Shown here piece by piece: positions 1-10,892 of a stretch of DNA of 64,000 nucleotides. Both the position numbers and the translations under genes were made by a program. The notes under the pieces are model-generated. The model was not told the origin of the DNA. It made no database searches and saw nothing but the letters and a program-made list of their open reading frames with translations. This DNA is from Taudactylus pleione. Its lineage: Eukaryota; Chordata; Amphibia; Anura; Myobatrachidae. The stretch's first letter is position 1, and the number at the start of each line of letters is the position of its first letter. Location: NCBI GenBank assembly GCA_031769625.1, contig JAUIMM010000888.1, positions 744,001 to 808,000 of the forward strand. The letters are read 5' to 3'.

Positions 1-287
1 CCACACACAGTGCTCCAGTTCACATTATACCACACAATGCTCTTAGTTCACATTATACCACAGTGCTCCAGTTCACATTATACCACACACAGTGCTCCCA
101 GTTCACATTATACAACACACAGTGCTCCAGTTCACATTATACCACACACACAGTGCTCCAGTTCACATTATACCACACACAGTGCTCCAGTTCACATTAT
201 ACTACACACAGTGCTCCAGTTCACATTATACCACATACAATGCTCCAGTTCACATTATACCACACAGTGCCCCCATTTCACATTAAA
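1..287. repeat. 29 bp minisatellite (CCAGTTCACATTATACCACA unit)
   Basis: Tandem copies of a roughly 29 bp unit with the core TTCACATTATACCACACA followed by CAGTGCTCCAG. The array runs in from the left edge, so its true start is outside the window. Short peptides read from it are repeat artefacts. Its ACATTATACCACAC-AGTGC core resembles the arrays at 2090-2270 and 48410-49085 (ACATTATGCCACACAGTAATGCC), suggesting a common origin. Confidence 0.85.
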
Positions 288-494
288 CAGGGAGTTCAGA
301 AATTCCTTCCGCAGTGACTGTGTGCTAAGTGTGTGACAGACAGTGATGGCTCCAGAGGTGGGGCTCCCACTTTAAACAATGCCAGACATCGCCGGTCGGG
401 ACTCACTGGCAGTTGGTGTGACTCCCCTATTTGAAATTTGGACTGTCACACACTTAGCACACGGTCACTGTGGAGGGACTTTCCGAACTCCCTG
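288..494. mobile_element. 207 bp MITE with ~50 bp inverted ends
   Basis: The left arm starts CAGGGAGTTCAGAAATTCC and the right arm, read in reverse complement, starts CAGGGAGTTCGGAAAGTCCC. The arms stay complementary for about 50 bp, through the shared GTGTGCTAAGTGTGTGACA. No coding capacity. The right flank is TA and the left flank AA, so a TA target duplication (Tc1/mariner style) is possible but one base is changed. Minisatellite-like sequence resumes after it, so it probably inserted into the array. Confidence 0.7.
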
Positions 495-544
495 TACCAC
501 AGAGTAACCCAGCTTACATTATGAACTCTCATATGCCACTCAAA

Positions 545-629
545 CTCAGAACACTGCGACTTGCGCAGAAGGGTGACAATCGCTCCTAGTGAGTGAGCGC
601 AGCTTAGCGAGCGGCTCTGAATCAGGTCC
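545..629. mobile_element. Right-end fragment of a GGGCCTGATTCAGA-type MITE
   Basis: The stretch ends GAGCGGCTCTGAATCAGGTCC, the same terminus as the complete MITEs elsewhere (for example 2665-3224), preceded by the typical GAGTGAGCGCAGC-rich sequence. The matching left end is absent, so this is a truncated copy. The left boundary is approximate. Confidence 0.5.
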
Positions 630-1011
630 TTAGCTCCACTAAATTGGCATGTTGGTGTAGTTTGACCAGGATTAGGTTTTTGCCTAGGTTTAAAGCTAGT
701 CAGGGCAAAATCGCTAAAAATGGGGAAAATTACACGAGTTCCGTAGCTGACTCCAGCGGAAATTGGCAGTCTGCCAAAAACCTGTGTGAAAGCTACAAAT
801 GTATCCTTTTACCCTCTTAGACTGAGCAATTGTCAAACTTTATGACTATGCAAGTTCATAGTAAATCCAAAGTAAGTTCTTTTTAAAGTGAACATATGTA
901 TTAGTCAGCCCTCTGTGTTTACATGCAAGGGCGTAACTAAAACTTTGTGGGCCACATAGCAAGAACTTAAAAGGGCCCCCCCAGAGGTAAAAAAAACCAC
1001 ATGCATTTGTC

Positions 1012-2090
1012 TCCACACAGAGCCCATTCAAGTTATGCCACACAGAGCCCATTCAGGTTATGCCACACAGTGCCCATTCATGTTAAGCCACATAGAGCCC
1101 ATTCAGGTTATGTCACACAGAGCCCATTTATGTTAAGCCACATAGAGCCCATTCAGGTTATGTCACACAGAGCCCATTCATGTTATGTCACACAGAGCCC
1201 AATCATGTTATGCCACACAGAGCCCATTCATGTTATGCCACACAGAGCCCATTCATGTTAAGCCACATAGAGCCCATTCAGGTTACGTCACACAGAGCCC
1301 ATTCAGGTTATGTCACACAGAGCCCAATCATGTTATGCCACACAGAGCCCATTCATGTTAAGCCACATAGAGCCCATTCAGGTTATGTCACACAGAGCCC
1401 ATTCATTTTAAGCCACATAGAGCCCATTCAGGTTATGTCACACAGAGCCCAATCATGTTATGTCACACAGAGCCCATTCATGTTATGTCACACAGAGCCC
1501 AATCATGTTATGCCACACAGAGCCCATTCATGTTATGCCACACAGAGCCCATTCATGTTAAGCCACACAGAGCCCAATCATGTTATGCCACACAGAGCCC
1601 ATTCATGTTAAGCCACATAGAGCCCATTCAGGTTATGTCACACAGAGCCCAATCAGGTTATGTCACACAGAGTCCAATCATGTTATGTCACACAGAGTCC
1701 AATCATGTTATGTCACACAGAGCCCAATCAGGTTATGTCACACAGAGCCCAATCATGTTATGTCACACAGAGCCCAATCATGTTATGTCACAGAGTCCAA
1801 TCATGTTATGTCACACAGAGCCCAAACATGTTAAGCCACACAGAGCCCATTCATGTTAAGCGACATAGAGCCCATTCAGGTTATGCCACACAGAGCCCAT
1901 TCAGGTTATGCCACACAGAGCCCATTCAAGTTAAGCCACACAGAGCCCATTCATGTTATGCCACACAGAGCCCATTCAGGTTATGTCACACAGAGCCCAA
2001 TCATGTTATGCCACACAGAGCCCAATCATGTTAAGCCACACAGAGCCCATTCATGTTTAGCCACACAGAGCCCATTCAGGCTATGCCACA
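1012..2090. repeat. 25 bp minisatellite (CACACAGAGCCCATTCAGGTTATGT)
   Basis: About 43 head-to-tail copies of a 25 bp unit whose variable positions are CATTCA/CAATCA, AGGTTATG/TGTTAAG and CACAC/CACAT. A 25 bp unit shifts frame at each copy, which explains the overlapping long open frames in all three forward frames. These are not genes. The array is internal to the probable element 926-2619. Confidence 0.93.
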
Positions 2091-2270
2091 CAGTAGGACC
2101 CCTTATACATAATATGCCATGCTGTAGTAGTGGCCCTTATACATTATGCCACACAGTAATGCCCCTTACACTACACAGTAATGCGTCTTACAAATTATGG
2201 CACACAGTAATGCCCCTTATAACATTATGCCACACAGTAATGCTCGTTACACATTATGCCCCGCCCCCAG
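2091..2270. repeat. ~29 bp minisatellite (ACATTATGCCACACAGTAATGCCCC)
   Basis: Six to seven degenerate units with ATGCCACACAGTAATGCCCCTTA follow directly on the 25 bp array. The same unit forms the larger array at 48410-49085, so the two distant arrays share ancestry. Confidence 0.8.
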
Positions 2271-2664
2271 AAACTCACCTCCTCATCTCCCTGCAGCAGC
2301 CTCTCTCCTCCCACTGAGTGCCATCAGCAGCTAGCAGGTATGGATTTGGTATCCGGCCTACAGCTGGTGCACATGGACTAACAGTGCCAGCGCTATTTGA
2401 AACTGGTGCCAGTCATGAGCCAATCGGAACTGGTGGACCAGCAAACAGTCAGGAACCGACACTACTGATTGGCTGCCAGTCCGCCAACTCTGATTGCCCT
2501 GGTGTCACTGTCTCTCCATGTCTGCCTGCCGGTGTGCCAGCTGTAATCAGCTGGCAGGCCAGCAGCAAATCAACACTGCTGACACCCAGACCACCCTCGG
2601 AGGCCCTGACTGGCCCTTTTTTACATGACTGGGTGTTCAATTTGCTCTAAATGTATGAAATATA
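2271..2664. other. GC-rich tail without a gene
   Basis: Non-repetitive, moderately GC-rich sequence containing short direct and inverted motifs (for example GTGCCAGC and GCTGGCAG). It probably forms the right arm of the element 926-2619. Open frames on both strands (2318-2650 plus, 2449-2640 minus) overlap each other and show no recognisable domain, so no gene is called. Confidence 0.5.
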
Positions 2665-3224
2665 GGGCCTGATTCAGAGCCGGACGTTATTTGCGCTCGC
2701 TCGTTCAGAAAAAGGGGCCGGCTATTTAAATTGAGCGCTCGGTCTTTGCGGTCTGTTGACGCCTCTATGTCTGAGCGAGCGAACGAAACATGCACTCGCT
2801 ATTTTGTAAAGACGCCCCCTGGCCGCTCGCAACCTACGTCATCTCCGCTATTTATTAGATTAATCGAGTACATCGAAAGGCGTCTGAACTGCTCGCAGTG
2901 CTTGTGGTTGGATTTTCCTACCGCAATCATGCGAACAGTTCAGGCTAAGAAACAACCAAGTGACGTGGTCGATGACGCTGCTTTGTTAATTATGCACACC
3001 CTTAAAACGCCGGTTTTGACCGTTTGGCACGCCTGCGTTCGGATCTCCATTCCCCGTTTTCAAGCACCTTCCCCTGTTACCACCCACAAACGCCTCATCC
3101 TGTCACTCAAATTAGCAGGTGACTGGTTGGCGCATGCGCATTACAACCCATATGCATGTGCAGATGTGCGAACATCGCTCGGAGTGAACGAGCGGCCGCT
3201 TACGAGCGGCTCTGAATCAGGCCC
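2665..3224. mobile_element. 560 bp PIF/Harbinger-like MITE, family 1
   Basis: Termini are GGGCCTGATTCAGAGCCGGA on the left and GAGCGGCTCTGAATCAGGCC on the right, a clear inverted pair. Flanking triplets are ATA and AGA, a 3 bp duplication with one change. Related copies lie at 55596-56190 (same strand), 21539-22135 and 47307-47685 (reverse), sharing the internal TTTATTAGATTAATCGAGTA and AGCACCTTCCCCTGTTACCA. The open frame at 2731-3243 spans most of the element but has no counterpart of equal length in the other copies, so it is not called as a gene. Confidence 0.85.
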
Positions 3225-3345
3225 AGAGATTGTAAGCTTGTGAGCAGGGTCCTCTTTTCAGTTTGTCAGTCTGTTTTTACCTAGTCTTGTTTTATCATTG
3301 TGCTCCAAGTTATTAAGCACAACAAAATATGTTGGTACTGTATAC

Positions 3346-3398
<53 letters not shown>

Positions 3399-3939
3399 GT
3401 TAAAAAAAAAGAATGATAATAAAATACTCAGTGGACCCCATTATGTATAAATGCACCAGTTTATCCACCTTATACTGTATGTGAATGGATGAATGATCAC
3501 ACTTGAAATTTTGGAACTGTTCCATCAGCCTGCCCTACTTCTGCAGGATTGCAGGTCCAGGGGGGAATGTGCATGGTATAAAGTTTAAAATACTAAGTAC
3601 TAAGGAAGAAAGTTAATTATGTACTCTGAAGTCATATTGCATGCTGTATGTATACAATGAAAGTAACTATATAAGGAACACATTGGGGCTTATGTATACT
3701 GTAGTTGTATTTAGGTTTCTTTTAATTTCAATCTCAATGGTATAAAAGGCTGACATTCACCATGTGGACACTGCTGAAATGTCATGGTGATCTCGAGGTG
3801 ACTCACATTCTCCTGGTGGCAGAAACTGCTCCTGGCGACAGCAGTGTCTTAGGGACCATGCGGTCATGTGGGCAACAGTTCTGGAGCAGACATCTGTGGA
3901 GTAGCAGTTCCAGTGAATACTTTCCCCCTAACCATATTC
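3225..3939. other. No gene; AT-rich unique DNA
   Basis: No conserved coding frame, RNA gene or inverted-repeat element is apparent. It holds a TA microsatellite (3351-3396). Sequence just before the following array (3740-3800) has GACATTCACCATG and AAATGTCATGGTGA, resembling the GACAT-rich flank on the far side of that array (7640-7790). Confidence 0.5.
3351..3396. repeat. (TA)n microsatellite
   Basis: Uninterrupted TA dinucleotide run of about 46 bases. Confidence 0.97.
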
Positions 3940-5304
3940 CTGACCCTTAAAACTCCCTAGTGCCTAACCCTCTACCTAGTGCCTAACTCTAACCCTCTCC
4001 CTAGAGCTTAATCCTCCCATCCTGCAGCCTACCCCTAACCCTCCTCCAAGTGCCTAACAGTAAGCCTCTTCTTCTGCTGCCTAATCCTAACCTAATGCCT
4101 AACCCTCCCCCTAGTGCATAACTTTTACCCTCCTCTCTTGCATACAAACCCTAACCCTCCTCTACTGCAGCCTAATCTTCCCTCTAGTACCTAACTATCC
4201 CATCCTGCAGCCTAACCCTATCGCTCTCCTACAGTAAGTGCCTAACACCAACCCTCCCATCCTGCAGTCTAACCCTCTCCCTAGTGGCTAACCCTCCCAT
4301 CCTGCAGTCTACCCTTCTCCCTAGTGCCTAACCCTCCCTTCCTCCAGTCTAACCCTCTCCCTAGTGCCTAACCCTCCCATCCTACAGTCTCCCTAGTGCC
4401 TAACCCTCCCATCCTACAGTCTAACCCTCTCCCTAGTGCCTAACACTCCCATCCTGCAGTCTAACCCTCTCCCTAGTGCCTATCCCTCCCATCCTGCAGT
4501 CTAACCCTCTCCCTAGTGCCTAACCCTCCCATCCTGCAGTCTAACCCTCTCCCTAGTGCCTAACCCTCCCATCCTGCAGTCTAACCCTCTCCCTAGTGCC
4601 TAACCCTCCCATCCTGCAGTCTAACCCTCTCCCTAGTGCCTAACCCTCCCGTCCTGCAGTCTAACCCTCTCCCTAGTGCCTAACCCTCCCATCCTGCAGT
4701 CTAACCCTCTCCATAGTGCCTAACCCTCCCATCCTGCAGTCCAACCCTCTCACTAGTGCCTAACCCTCCCATCCTGCAGCCTAACCCTCTCCCTAGTGCC
4801 TAACCCTCCCATCCTGCAGTCTAACCCTCTCCCTAGTGCCTAACCCTCCCATCCTGAAATCTAACCCTCAACCTAGTGCCTAACCCTCCCATCCTGCAGT
4901 CTAACCCTCTCCCTAGTGCCTAACCCTCTCATCCTGCAATCTAACCCTCCCTCTAGTGCCTAACCCTCCCATCCTGCAGACTAACCCTCTCCCTAGTGCC
5001 TAACCCTCCCATCCTGCAGTCTAACCCTGTCCCTAGGGCCTAACCCTCCCATCCTGCAGTCTAACCCTCTCCCTAGTGCCTAACCCACCCATCCTGCAGC
5101 CTAACCCTATCCCTCCCCCTAGTGCCTAACCATCCCATCCTGCAGCCTAACCCTATCCCTCCCCCTAGTGCCAAACACCAATCCTCCCACAGACTAACCC
5201 TAACCTCCCCCTAGTGCCTAAACCTACCCTCCTGTAGACTAACCCACCCCCTAGTGCGTAACCATAACCCTGCCCCTAGTGCCCAATCCTTTTGTCCTGC
5301 AGCC
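3940..5304. repeat. 40 bp telomere-like minisatellite, left block
   Basis: Tandem 40 bp units of the type AACCCTCTCCCTAGTGCC + TAACCCTCCCATCCTGCAGTCT. Each unit has two TAACCCT motifs, one base short of or equal to the vertebrate telomere repeat (CCCTAA)n, but the arrangement is a minisatellite and not a pure telomere tract. Units at 4400-5000 are very similar, indicating recent homogenisation; edges are more degenerate. The right end is cut by a MITE at 5308. Confidence 0.9.
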
Positions 5305-5307
5305 TAA

Positions 5308-5651
5308 AGCCTGGTACACACTATACGATTTATCGGACGATATGTCGTTCTGATCCAATGGAATCGGGTATATCACCCAAATCATATAGTGTGTACCCAC
5401 TATGTCGGCTTCTGCGCGCTCCCGATTGGTCGTCCAAGTTGATTGATCATCAAGTCGTCCTTAGATGCAGCTCAACCTGACGATGCAACTGATGATCCCA
5501 TGCAGGGGGATGCAACAGGTGTTGACATATCAGGTAGTCAGACACCGGATTGACTAATGTGTATTGGCTGCCCGATATGTCAGCCCGTCGGTGGAAGGGA
5601 GGTCATCTGCGTTATCACTGGGTACCTATATCGTATAGTGTGTACCCATCT
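5308..5651. mobile_element. 344 bp MITE inserted in the satellite (TAA duplication)
   Basis: The ends are AGCCTGGTACACACTATACG and, in reverse complement, AGATGGGTACACACTATACG. TAA stands on both sides (5305-5307, 5652-5654). Removing the element restores CCTGCAGCCTAACCCTCC, a normal satellite unit. The 3 bp TAA duplication fits PIF/Harbinger-type insertion. A further end-like motif (ATATAGTGTGTACCCA) occurs internally near 5386, so the element may have an internal duplication of its terminus. Confidence 0.9.
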
Positions 5652-5654
5652 TAA

Positions 5655-7640
5655 CCCTCCACCTAGTGCCTAACACTAACCCTCCCCAATAATATATAAC
5701 CATAACCCTCCCTCTAGTGCCTAACCCTCCCACATAATGCATAACCCTCCCCCTAGTGTCTAATCCCCCTTTCCTGCAGCCTAGCACTAACCCTCATCCT
5801 AGTGCCTAACCCTAACCCTCCCCCATACTGCATAACCCTCCCCCTAGTGTCTAATCCTCCCTTCCTGCAGCCTAGCGCTAACCCTCCTCCTAGTGCCTAA
5901 CCCTAACCCTCCCCCATAATTCATAACCCTCCTCTCAGTGTCTAACCCTAACCCTCCCCCATAATACATCATCATAACCCTCCCCCTAGAGTCTAATACC
6001 TCCATCCTGCAGCCTAGCCCTAACCCTCCCCCATAATGCATAACCATAACCCTCCCCCTAGTGTCTAATACCCCCATTCTGCAGTCTATCCCTAACCCTC
6101 CCCCTAGTGCCTAACCCTAACCCTCCCCCATAAAATGCATAACCATAACCCACCACCTAGTGTCTAATTGCCCATTCTGCAGGCTAGCCCTAACCCCCCC
6201 TAGTGCCTAACCCTTACACTCCCCCATAAAATGCATAACCATAACCCTCCCCCTAGTGTCTAATCCCCCCTTCCTGCAGCCTAGCGCTAACCCTCCTCTT
6301 AGTGCCTAACGCTAACCCTCCCCCTAGTGCCTAACCCTAACCCTCCCCCATAATGCATAACCATAACCCTCCCTCTAGTGTCTAATCCCCCCTTCCTGCA
6401 GCCTAGCGCTAACCCTCCTCTTAGTGCCTAACGCTAACCCTCCCCCATAATGCATAACCCTCCCCCTAGTGTCTAATCCCCCCTTCCTGCAGCCTAGCCC
6501 TAACCCTCATGTTGGTGCCTAACGCTAACTCTCCCCCATAATGCATAACCATAACCCTCCCCCTAGTGTCTAATCCCCCCTTCCTGCAGCCTAGCCCTAA
6601 CCCTCCACCTAACACTAACCCTCCCCAATAATATATAACCATAACCCTCCCTCTAGTGCCTAACCCTCCCCCATAATGCATAACCCTCCCCCTAGTGTCT
6701 AATCCCCCCTTCCTGCAGCCTAGCCCTAACCCTCATGTTGGTGCCTAACGCTAACTCTCCCCCATAATGCATAACCATAACCCTCCCCCTAGTGTCTAAT
6801 CCCCCCTTCCTGCAGCCTAGCCCTAACCCTCCACCTAACACTAACCCTCCCCAATAATATATAACCATAACCCTCCCTCTAGTGCCTAACCCTCCCCCAT
6901 AATGCATAACCCTCCCCCTAGTGTCTAATCCCCCCTTCCTGCAGCATAGCCCTAACCCTCATGTTGGTGCCTAACGCTAACCCTCCCCCTAGTGTCTAAC
7001 CCTAACCCTCCCCCATAATGCATAACCATAACCCTCCCTCTAGTGTCTAATCCCCCCTTCCTGCAGCCTAGCGCTAACCCTCCTCTTATTGCCTAACGCT
7101 AACCCTCCCCCATAATGCATAACCCTCCCTCTAGTGTCTAATCCCCCCTTCCTGCAGCCTAGTGCTAACCCTCCTCTTAGTGCCTAACGCTAACTCTCCC
7201 CCATAATGCATAACCCTCCCCCTACTGTCTAATCCCCCCTTCCTGCAGCCTAGCCTTAACCACCTCTTAGTGCCTAACCCTAACCCTCCCCCATAATGCA
7301 TAACCATGACCGTCCCTCTAGTGTCTAATCCCCCCTTCCTGCAGCCTTGCCCTAACCCTCCCCCTAGTGTCTAACCCTAACCCTCCCCCATAAAATGCAT
7401 AACCATAACCCTCCCCCTACTGTCTAATCCCCCATCCTGCAGTCTAACCCTCAACCCTGCAGTGCATAACCCCAACTTCCCACTCTTGCAGACTAACCTT
7501 AATCCTTCCCCCTAGCGCCTAAACCTCCCCTCCCATAGACTAACCCCCTCTGTAGTGTCTAACCCTCCCCCCAGCAAATAACCCTAACCCTCCCCATAGG
7601 GCCTAACCCCAATGCTCCCGTCCTGAAGCCTAACCCTAAT
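5655..7640. repeat. Telomere-like minisatellite, right block (variant units)
   Basis: Continuation of the array after the MITE, with longer composite units containing CCCCCTAGTGTCTAATCCCC, CCTGCAGCCTAGCGCTAACC and CCCCCATAATGCATAACC. A 226 bp segment is repeated in direct succession (markers CTCATGTTGG at 6507, 6733 and 6959), i.e. higher-order duplication. Minus-strand glycine-rich frames are repeat artefacts. Confidence 0.88.
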
Positions 7641-8353
7641 GTTGACATTCTGAGAATGTGGGGACTTCACATGTCAAGCTGACAACATTGTGAGCATACT
7701 GACATTCTCATTATGACGACAAGTTCCATGTCGACAGTTCAACAATTTCGACATCATAACTGTGTTGTCAACATCAGGTTGGAGGAGACAGGGGAAAAAA
7801 TAAGAGTTGGAGAACTAATCTAATTAAACATTTGTCAAAACATCTAGAGGCCATTGGAATAACATTTACAAAACATAACAACATAAAAGGAAATATATAG
7901 AGTTTTCAAAAACACATTTATACCGTTGCTAAATGAGATATATTTATTTTCAGCGCATGCTGCTACATAAACTTTAAAGTTAAAGTGTGGGAAGGGAAAA
8001 TAGGGCAATCACTGGTGTATAATATAAATTTGAAAGTTATTGTGTATACAACATTTTAATAGAATATATGGTTCAGTGCAGGACACAAAATCAATAAAAG
8101 AAAAGTAATGTTATGTATACAGTATACGCAGAGTCTACATTCAGTCTCCTAATTCAACAGTGAAAAGCTCTTAGTCAAGGTCATAAAATCAGAACAAAGA
8201 AAATAAATAATATAACGGCATGAACAATAATGAGGCCACGATAAAACACTTAGTTAAAACGGGTCTCCAGGCATCTGTAATGATAATCCAGTTTGTCCAT
8301 TCAATTGCGTAAACAATGAAAAATGATTGTGTGTTCCATTCACCCAGTCTATC
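7641..8353. other. No gene; AT-rich unique DNA
   Basis: After a GACATTCT/GTCGACAG-rich border (7640-7790) the sequence is AT-rich and shows no coding frame with recognisable content, RNA gene or repeat array. Confidence 0.5.
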
Positions 8354-8569
8354 CAAGGCCAGATTAACAATGGGGCAGATAGGATCACAGCTCCAGGCCT
8401 CCACATAAAAATAGGCCCACCACCATGACAGCATGATGATGACCAACCACCTAGAATGCCACACGGCTGGCCATTAATCATTGTATTTCTATTTTCCTCA
8501 CAAAATTATGCAATTTTATATTTTCACATATTTAGGTAGACATTGGGGCAAATAGTTTAGGGGTGTACA
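8354..8569. mobile_element. Left end of an old hAT-like element (CAAGGCCAGATTAACAATGG)
   Basis: CAAGGCCAGATTAACAATGG and the following GGGCAGATAGGATCACAGCTCC look like a decayed CAGGGCCGGATTAAC-type transposon terminus, the kind of end that precedes arrays elsewhere in this window. A matching right end with the flanking octamer AGTCTATC was not found, so the element is incomplete or too diverged to close. Confidence 0.35.
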
Positions 8570-9448
8570 CTCCCATATGCCATTGGCCACACCCATACAG
8601 CACTGGCCACACCTACACAACACTTGGTCACACCCACAAATAACTGGCCACAACTACACATCACTGACCACAACTACACATCACTGGTCACACCCACATG
8701 GCACTGCGCCACCCACACAGCACTGGCCACACCTACACAACACTGGTCACACCAACACAGCTCTGGCCACAACTACACATCACTGGTCACACCAACATGG
8801 CACTGCGACATCCACACAGCACTGGCCACACCCACAGCACTGGTCACACCTACATAACACTGGTCACACCCACACAGCACTGGCCACAACTACACATCAC
8901 TGGTCACACCCACATGGCACTGCGACACCCACACAGCACTGGCCACACCCACAGCACTGGCCACACCCACACAACACTGGCCACAACTACACATCACTGG
9001 TCACACCCACATGGCACTGCGACACCCACACAGCACTGGCCACACCCACAGCACTGGCCACACCCACACAACACTGGCCACAACTACACATCACTGGTCA
9101 CACCCACATGGTACTGGCCACACCCACAGCACACTGGCCACAACACTGGGCACACCTACAAAACACTGGTCACACCCACACAGCACTGGCCACAACAACA
9201 CATCACTGGTCACACCCACATAGCACTAGCCACACCCATAAAGCACTGGTCACACCTACAAAACACTGGTCACACCCACACGGCACTGGCCACAACTACA
9301 CATCACTGGTCACACCCACATAGCACTAGCCACACCCACACAGCACTGGTCACACCTACAAAACACTGGTGACACCCACACAGCACGGCCACAACTACAC
9401 ATCACTGGTCACACCCACATAGCACTGGCCACACCCACATAGCAAAGG
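8570..9448. repeat. 20 bp minisatellite (CACTGGCCACACCCACACAG)
   Basis: About 44 units of 19-20 bp with variants CACTGGTCACACCCACATGG, CACTGGCCACAACTACACAT and CACTGCGACACCCACACAG. Long threonine/histidine-rich frames in all forward frames (8577-9372) come from the repeat and are not genes. Confidence 0.93.
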
Positions 9449-9642
9449 CCAGTTTGCAGCTCCTCGGCTCCTCACAATAAGACCTTGAACAGTTACAGCC
9501 CCATGTGGTACCCTAATCTAGTGTTTACCATTTCATGAGCATTAAATAATAGGTATGTCCTCAGTATTCCCAAACTCCTATAGCAAGCATGACATAGGTA
9601 GCCAGATCATATAGCAACGAAGCCCCAATCAGTATAATACTA

Positions 9643-9812
9643 GGGAGATGTATCAGCCTTGGATAGAGGTAAAATGGAGTCATTGGTCAAATCAACCAAT
9701 CAGCTTCTGACTGTCATTTCAAATGTTTTGCTAGATAATTGACAATTAGAAACTGATTGGTTACTATTTGCAACTTCTCCGCTTTATCTCTGCCAAGGTA
9801 CTGTACATCCCC
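9643..9812. mobile_element. ~170 bp foldback MITE
   Basis: Left arm GGGAGATGTATCAGCCTTGG and right arm (reverse complement GGGGATGTACAGTACCTTGG), with inner arms AACCAATCAGCTTCTGACTGTC and GAAACTGATTGGTT facing each other. The same fold is seen at 33956-34132 and 55494-55595. No target duplication could be fixed. Confidence 0.55.
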
Positions 9813-10147
9813 TCTTCACTGTTTATCAGTGCTACAGTATACTGTATTGGGATTGCCAGGAGAGTCTTTCACACTCAAAGTTAGAGATGAGCGGTTCAGA
9901 GTCTGTGGAATCCGAACCGCTCCGAACATAGGGGATCAGAGTCCACCCGAACCCTGTTCGGGTGTTCCCCGCCTGACTCGGATCCCCATTTGGGGCCAAA
10001 CGGCGGCCTCCTGATGTCAGATTCTCGAGAGAGAATCTGACGTCAGGGCTCCTCTAGTGTAATACAGCAGAGCAGAGCGGACGGCGATAGGAGCAAGGAT
10101 TCAGATTAGTTTTTTTTTTATTTTTTTATTTGTGTGTTTGTAAGGGG

Positions 10148-10850
10148 GCGCTACTGGGGGCATGCTAATGGGGGCACTGCTACTGGGGGGCATACTACTA
10201 CTGGGGGCATACTACTGGGGGCCTGGTAATGGGGGCACTACTACTGGGGGCCTGCTAATGGGGGCACTACTACTGGGGGGCATGCTGCTTGGGGCACTGC
10301 TGCTGGGGGCACCGCTACTGGGGGCCTGCTAATGGGGGTACTAATACTGGGGGGCATACTACTACTGGGGGCATCCTACTGTTGGCACTGCTACTGGGGG
10401 CTTACTACTGGGGGCCTGCTAAAGGGGGCACTACTACTGGGGGCCTGCTAATTTGGGCACTACTACTGGTGGGCATACTACTACTGGGGGCATACTACTG
10501 CGGGCATGCTAATGGGGGCACTACTACTGGGGGCCTGCTAATGGGGAACTGCTACTGGGGGGCATACTACTACTGGGGGCACTGCATAGGGGGCCCTACT
10601 ACTAAGGGGACTGCATAGGGGGCACCACTGCTGGGGGCATTGTGTAAGGGACGCCACTGCTGGGGTCATTGAATAAGTGGCCCTACTACTGTGGGCATTG
10701 TATAAGGGGCATTACTACTGTGGGCATTGTGTAAAAGGGTCACTACTGTGGGCATTCTGTAAAAGGGTCACTACTGTGGGCATTGTGTAAAAGGGGCACT
10801 ACTGTGGGCATTGTGTAAAAGGGGCACTACTGTGTATCGTAACATAAATA
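10148..10850. repeat. CTACTGGGGGCA-type G-rich minisatellite
   Basis: Degenerate 12-18 bp units (CTACTACTGGGGGCATA, CTGCTAATGGGGGCA) followed by about seven GGCATTGTGTAAAAGGGGCACTACTGT-type units. It is an internal part of hAT copy 9882-11926. The glycine-rich frames (10289-10618) are artefacts. The same array type is found at 58071-58700, 59535-60310 and, on the other strand, 44140-45762. Confidence 0.9.
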
Positions 10851-10892
10851 AGAGACGCTACTTTATGGTGTAATGTGAATCAGGGGCACTAT

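Larger units (their letters stand above)
926..2619. mobile_element. Probable hAT-like non-autonomous element carrying a 25 bp minisatellite
   Basis: The left end reads CAAGGGCGTAACTAAAAC, close to the CAGGGGCG-type ends of other elements here. It is preceded by TTTACATG (918-925), and the same 8 bases recur at 2620-2627, just right of a GC-rich non-repetitive tail. An 8 bp duplication is the hAT signature. The right terminus is not a clear inverted copy of the left, so the assignment rests on the duplication and layout: short left end, array, unique tail. No coding region inside. Confidence 0.5.

Noticed and set aside
1012..2090. CRISPR-like regular repeats
   Set aside because: The repeats are contiguous with no unique spacers, units diverge continuously and the context is vertebrate transposon DNA.
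2731..3243. 170-residue frame in a MITE, with mirrored frames at 21459-21836 and 47297-47563
   Set aside because: The frames lie in copies of one MITE, are of different lengths and are broken by indels between copies. No known domain; the palindromic GC-rich ends keep several frames open.
3940..7640. True telomere end or interstitial (TTAGGG)n tract
   Set aside because: Only short TAACCCT motifs embedded in 40 bp units; no run of perfect hexamers, and unique DNA on both sides.
8577..9372. 248- and 224-residue Thr/His-rich frames
   Set aside because: Products of the 20 bp minisatellite in overlapping frames; no domain.
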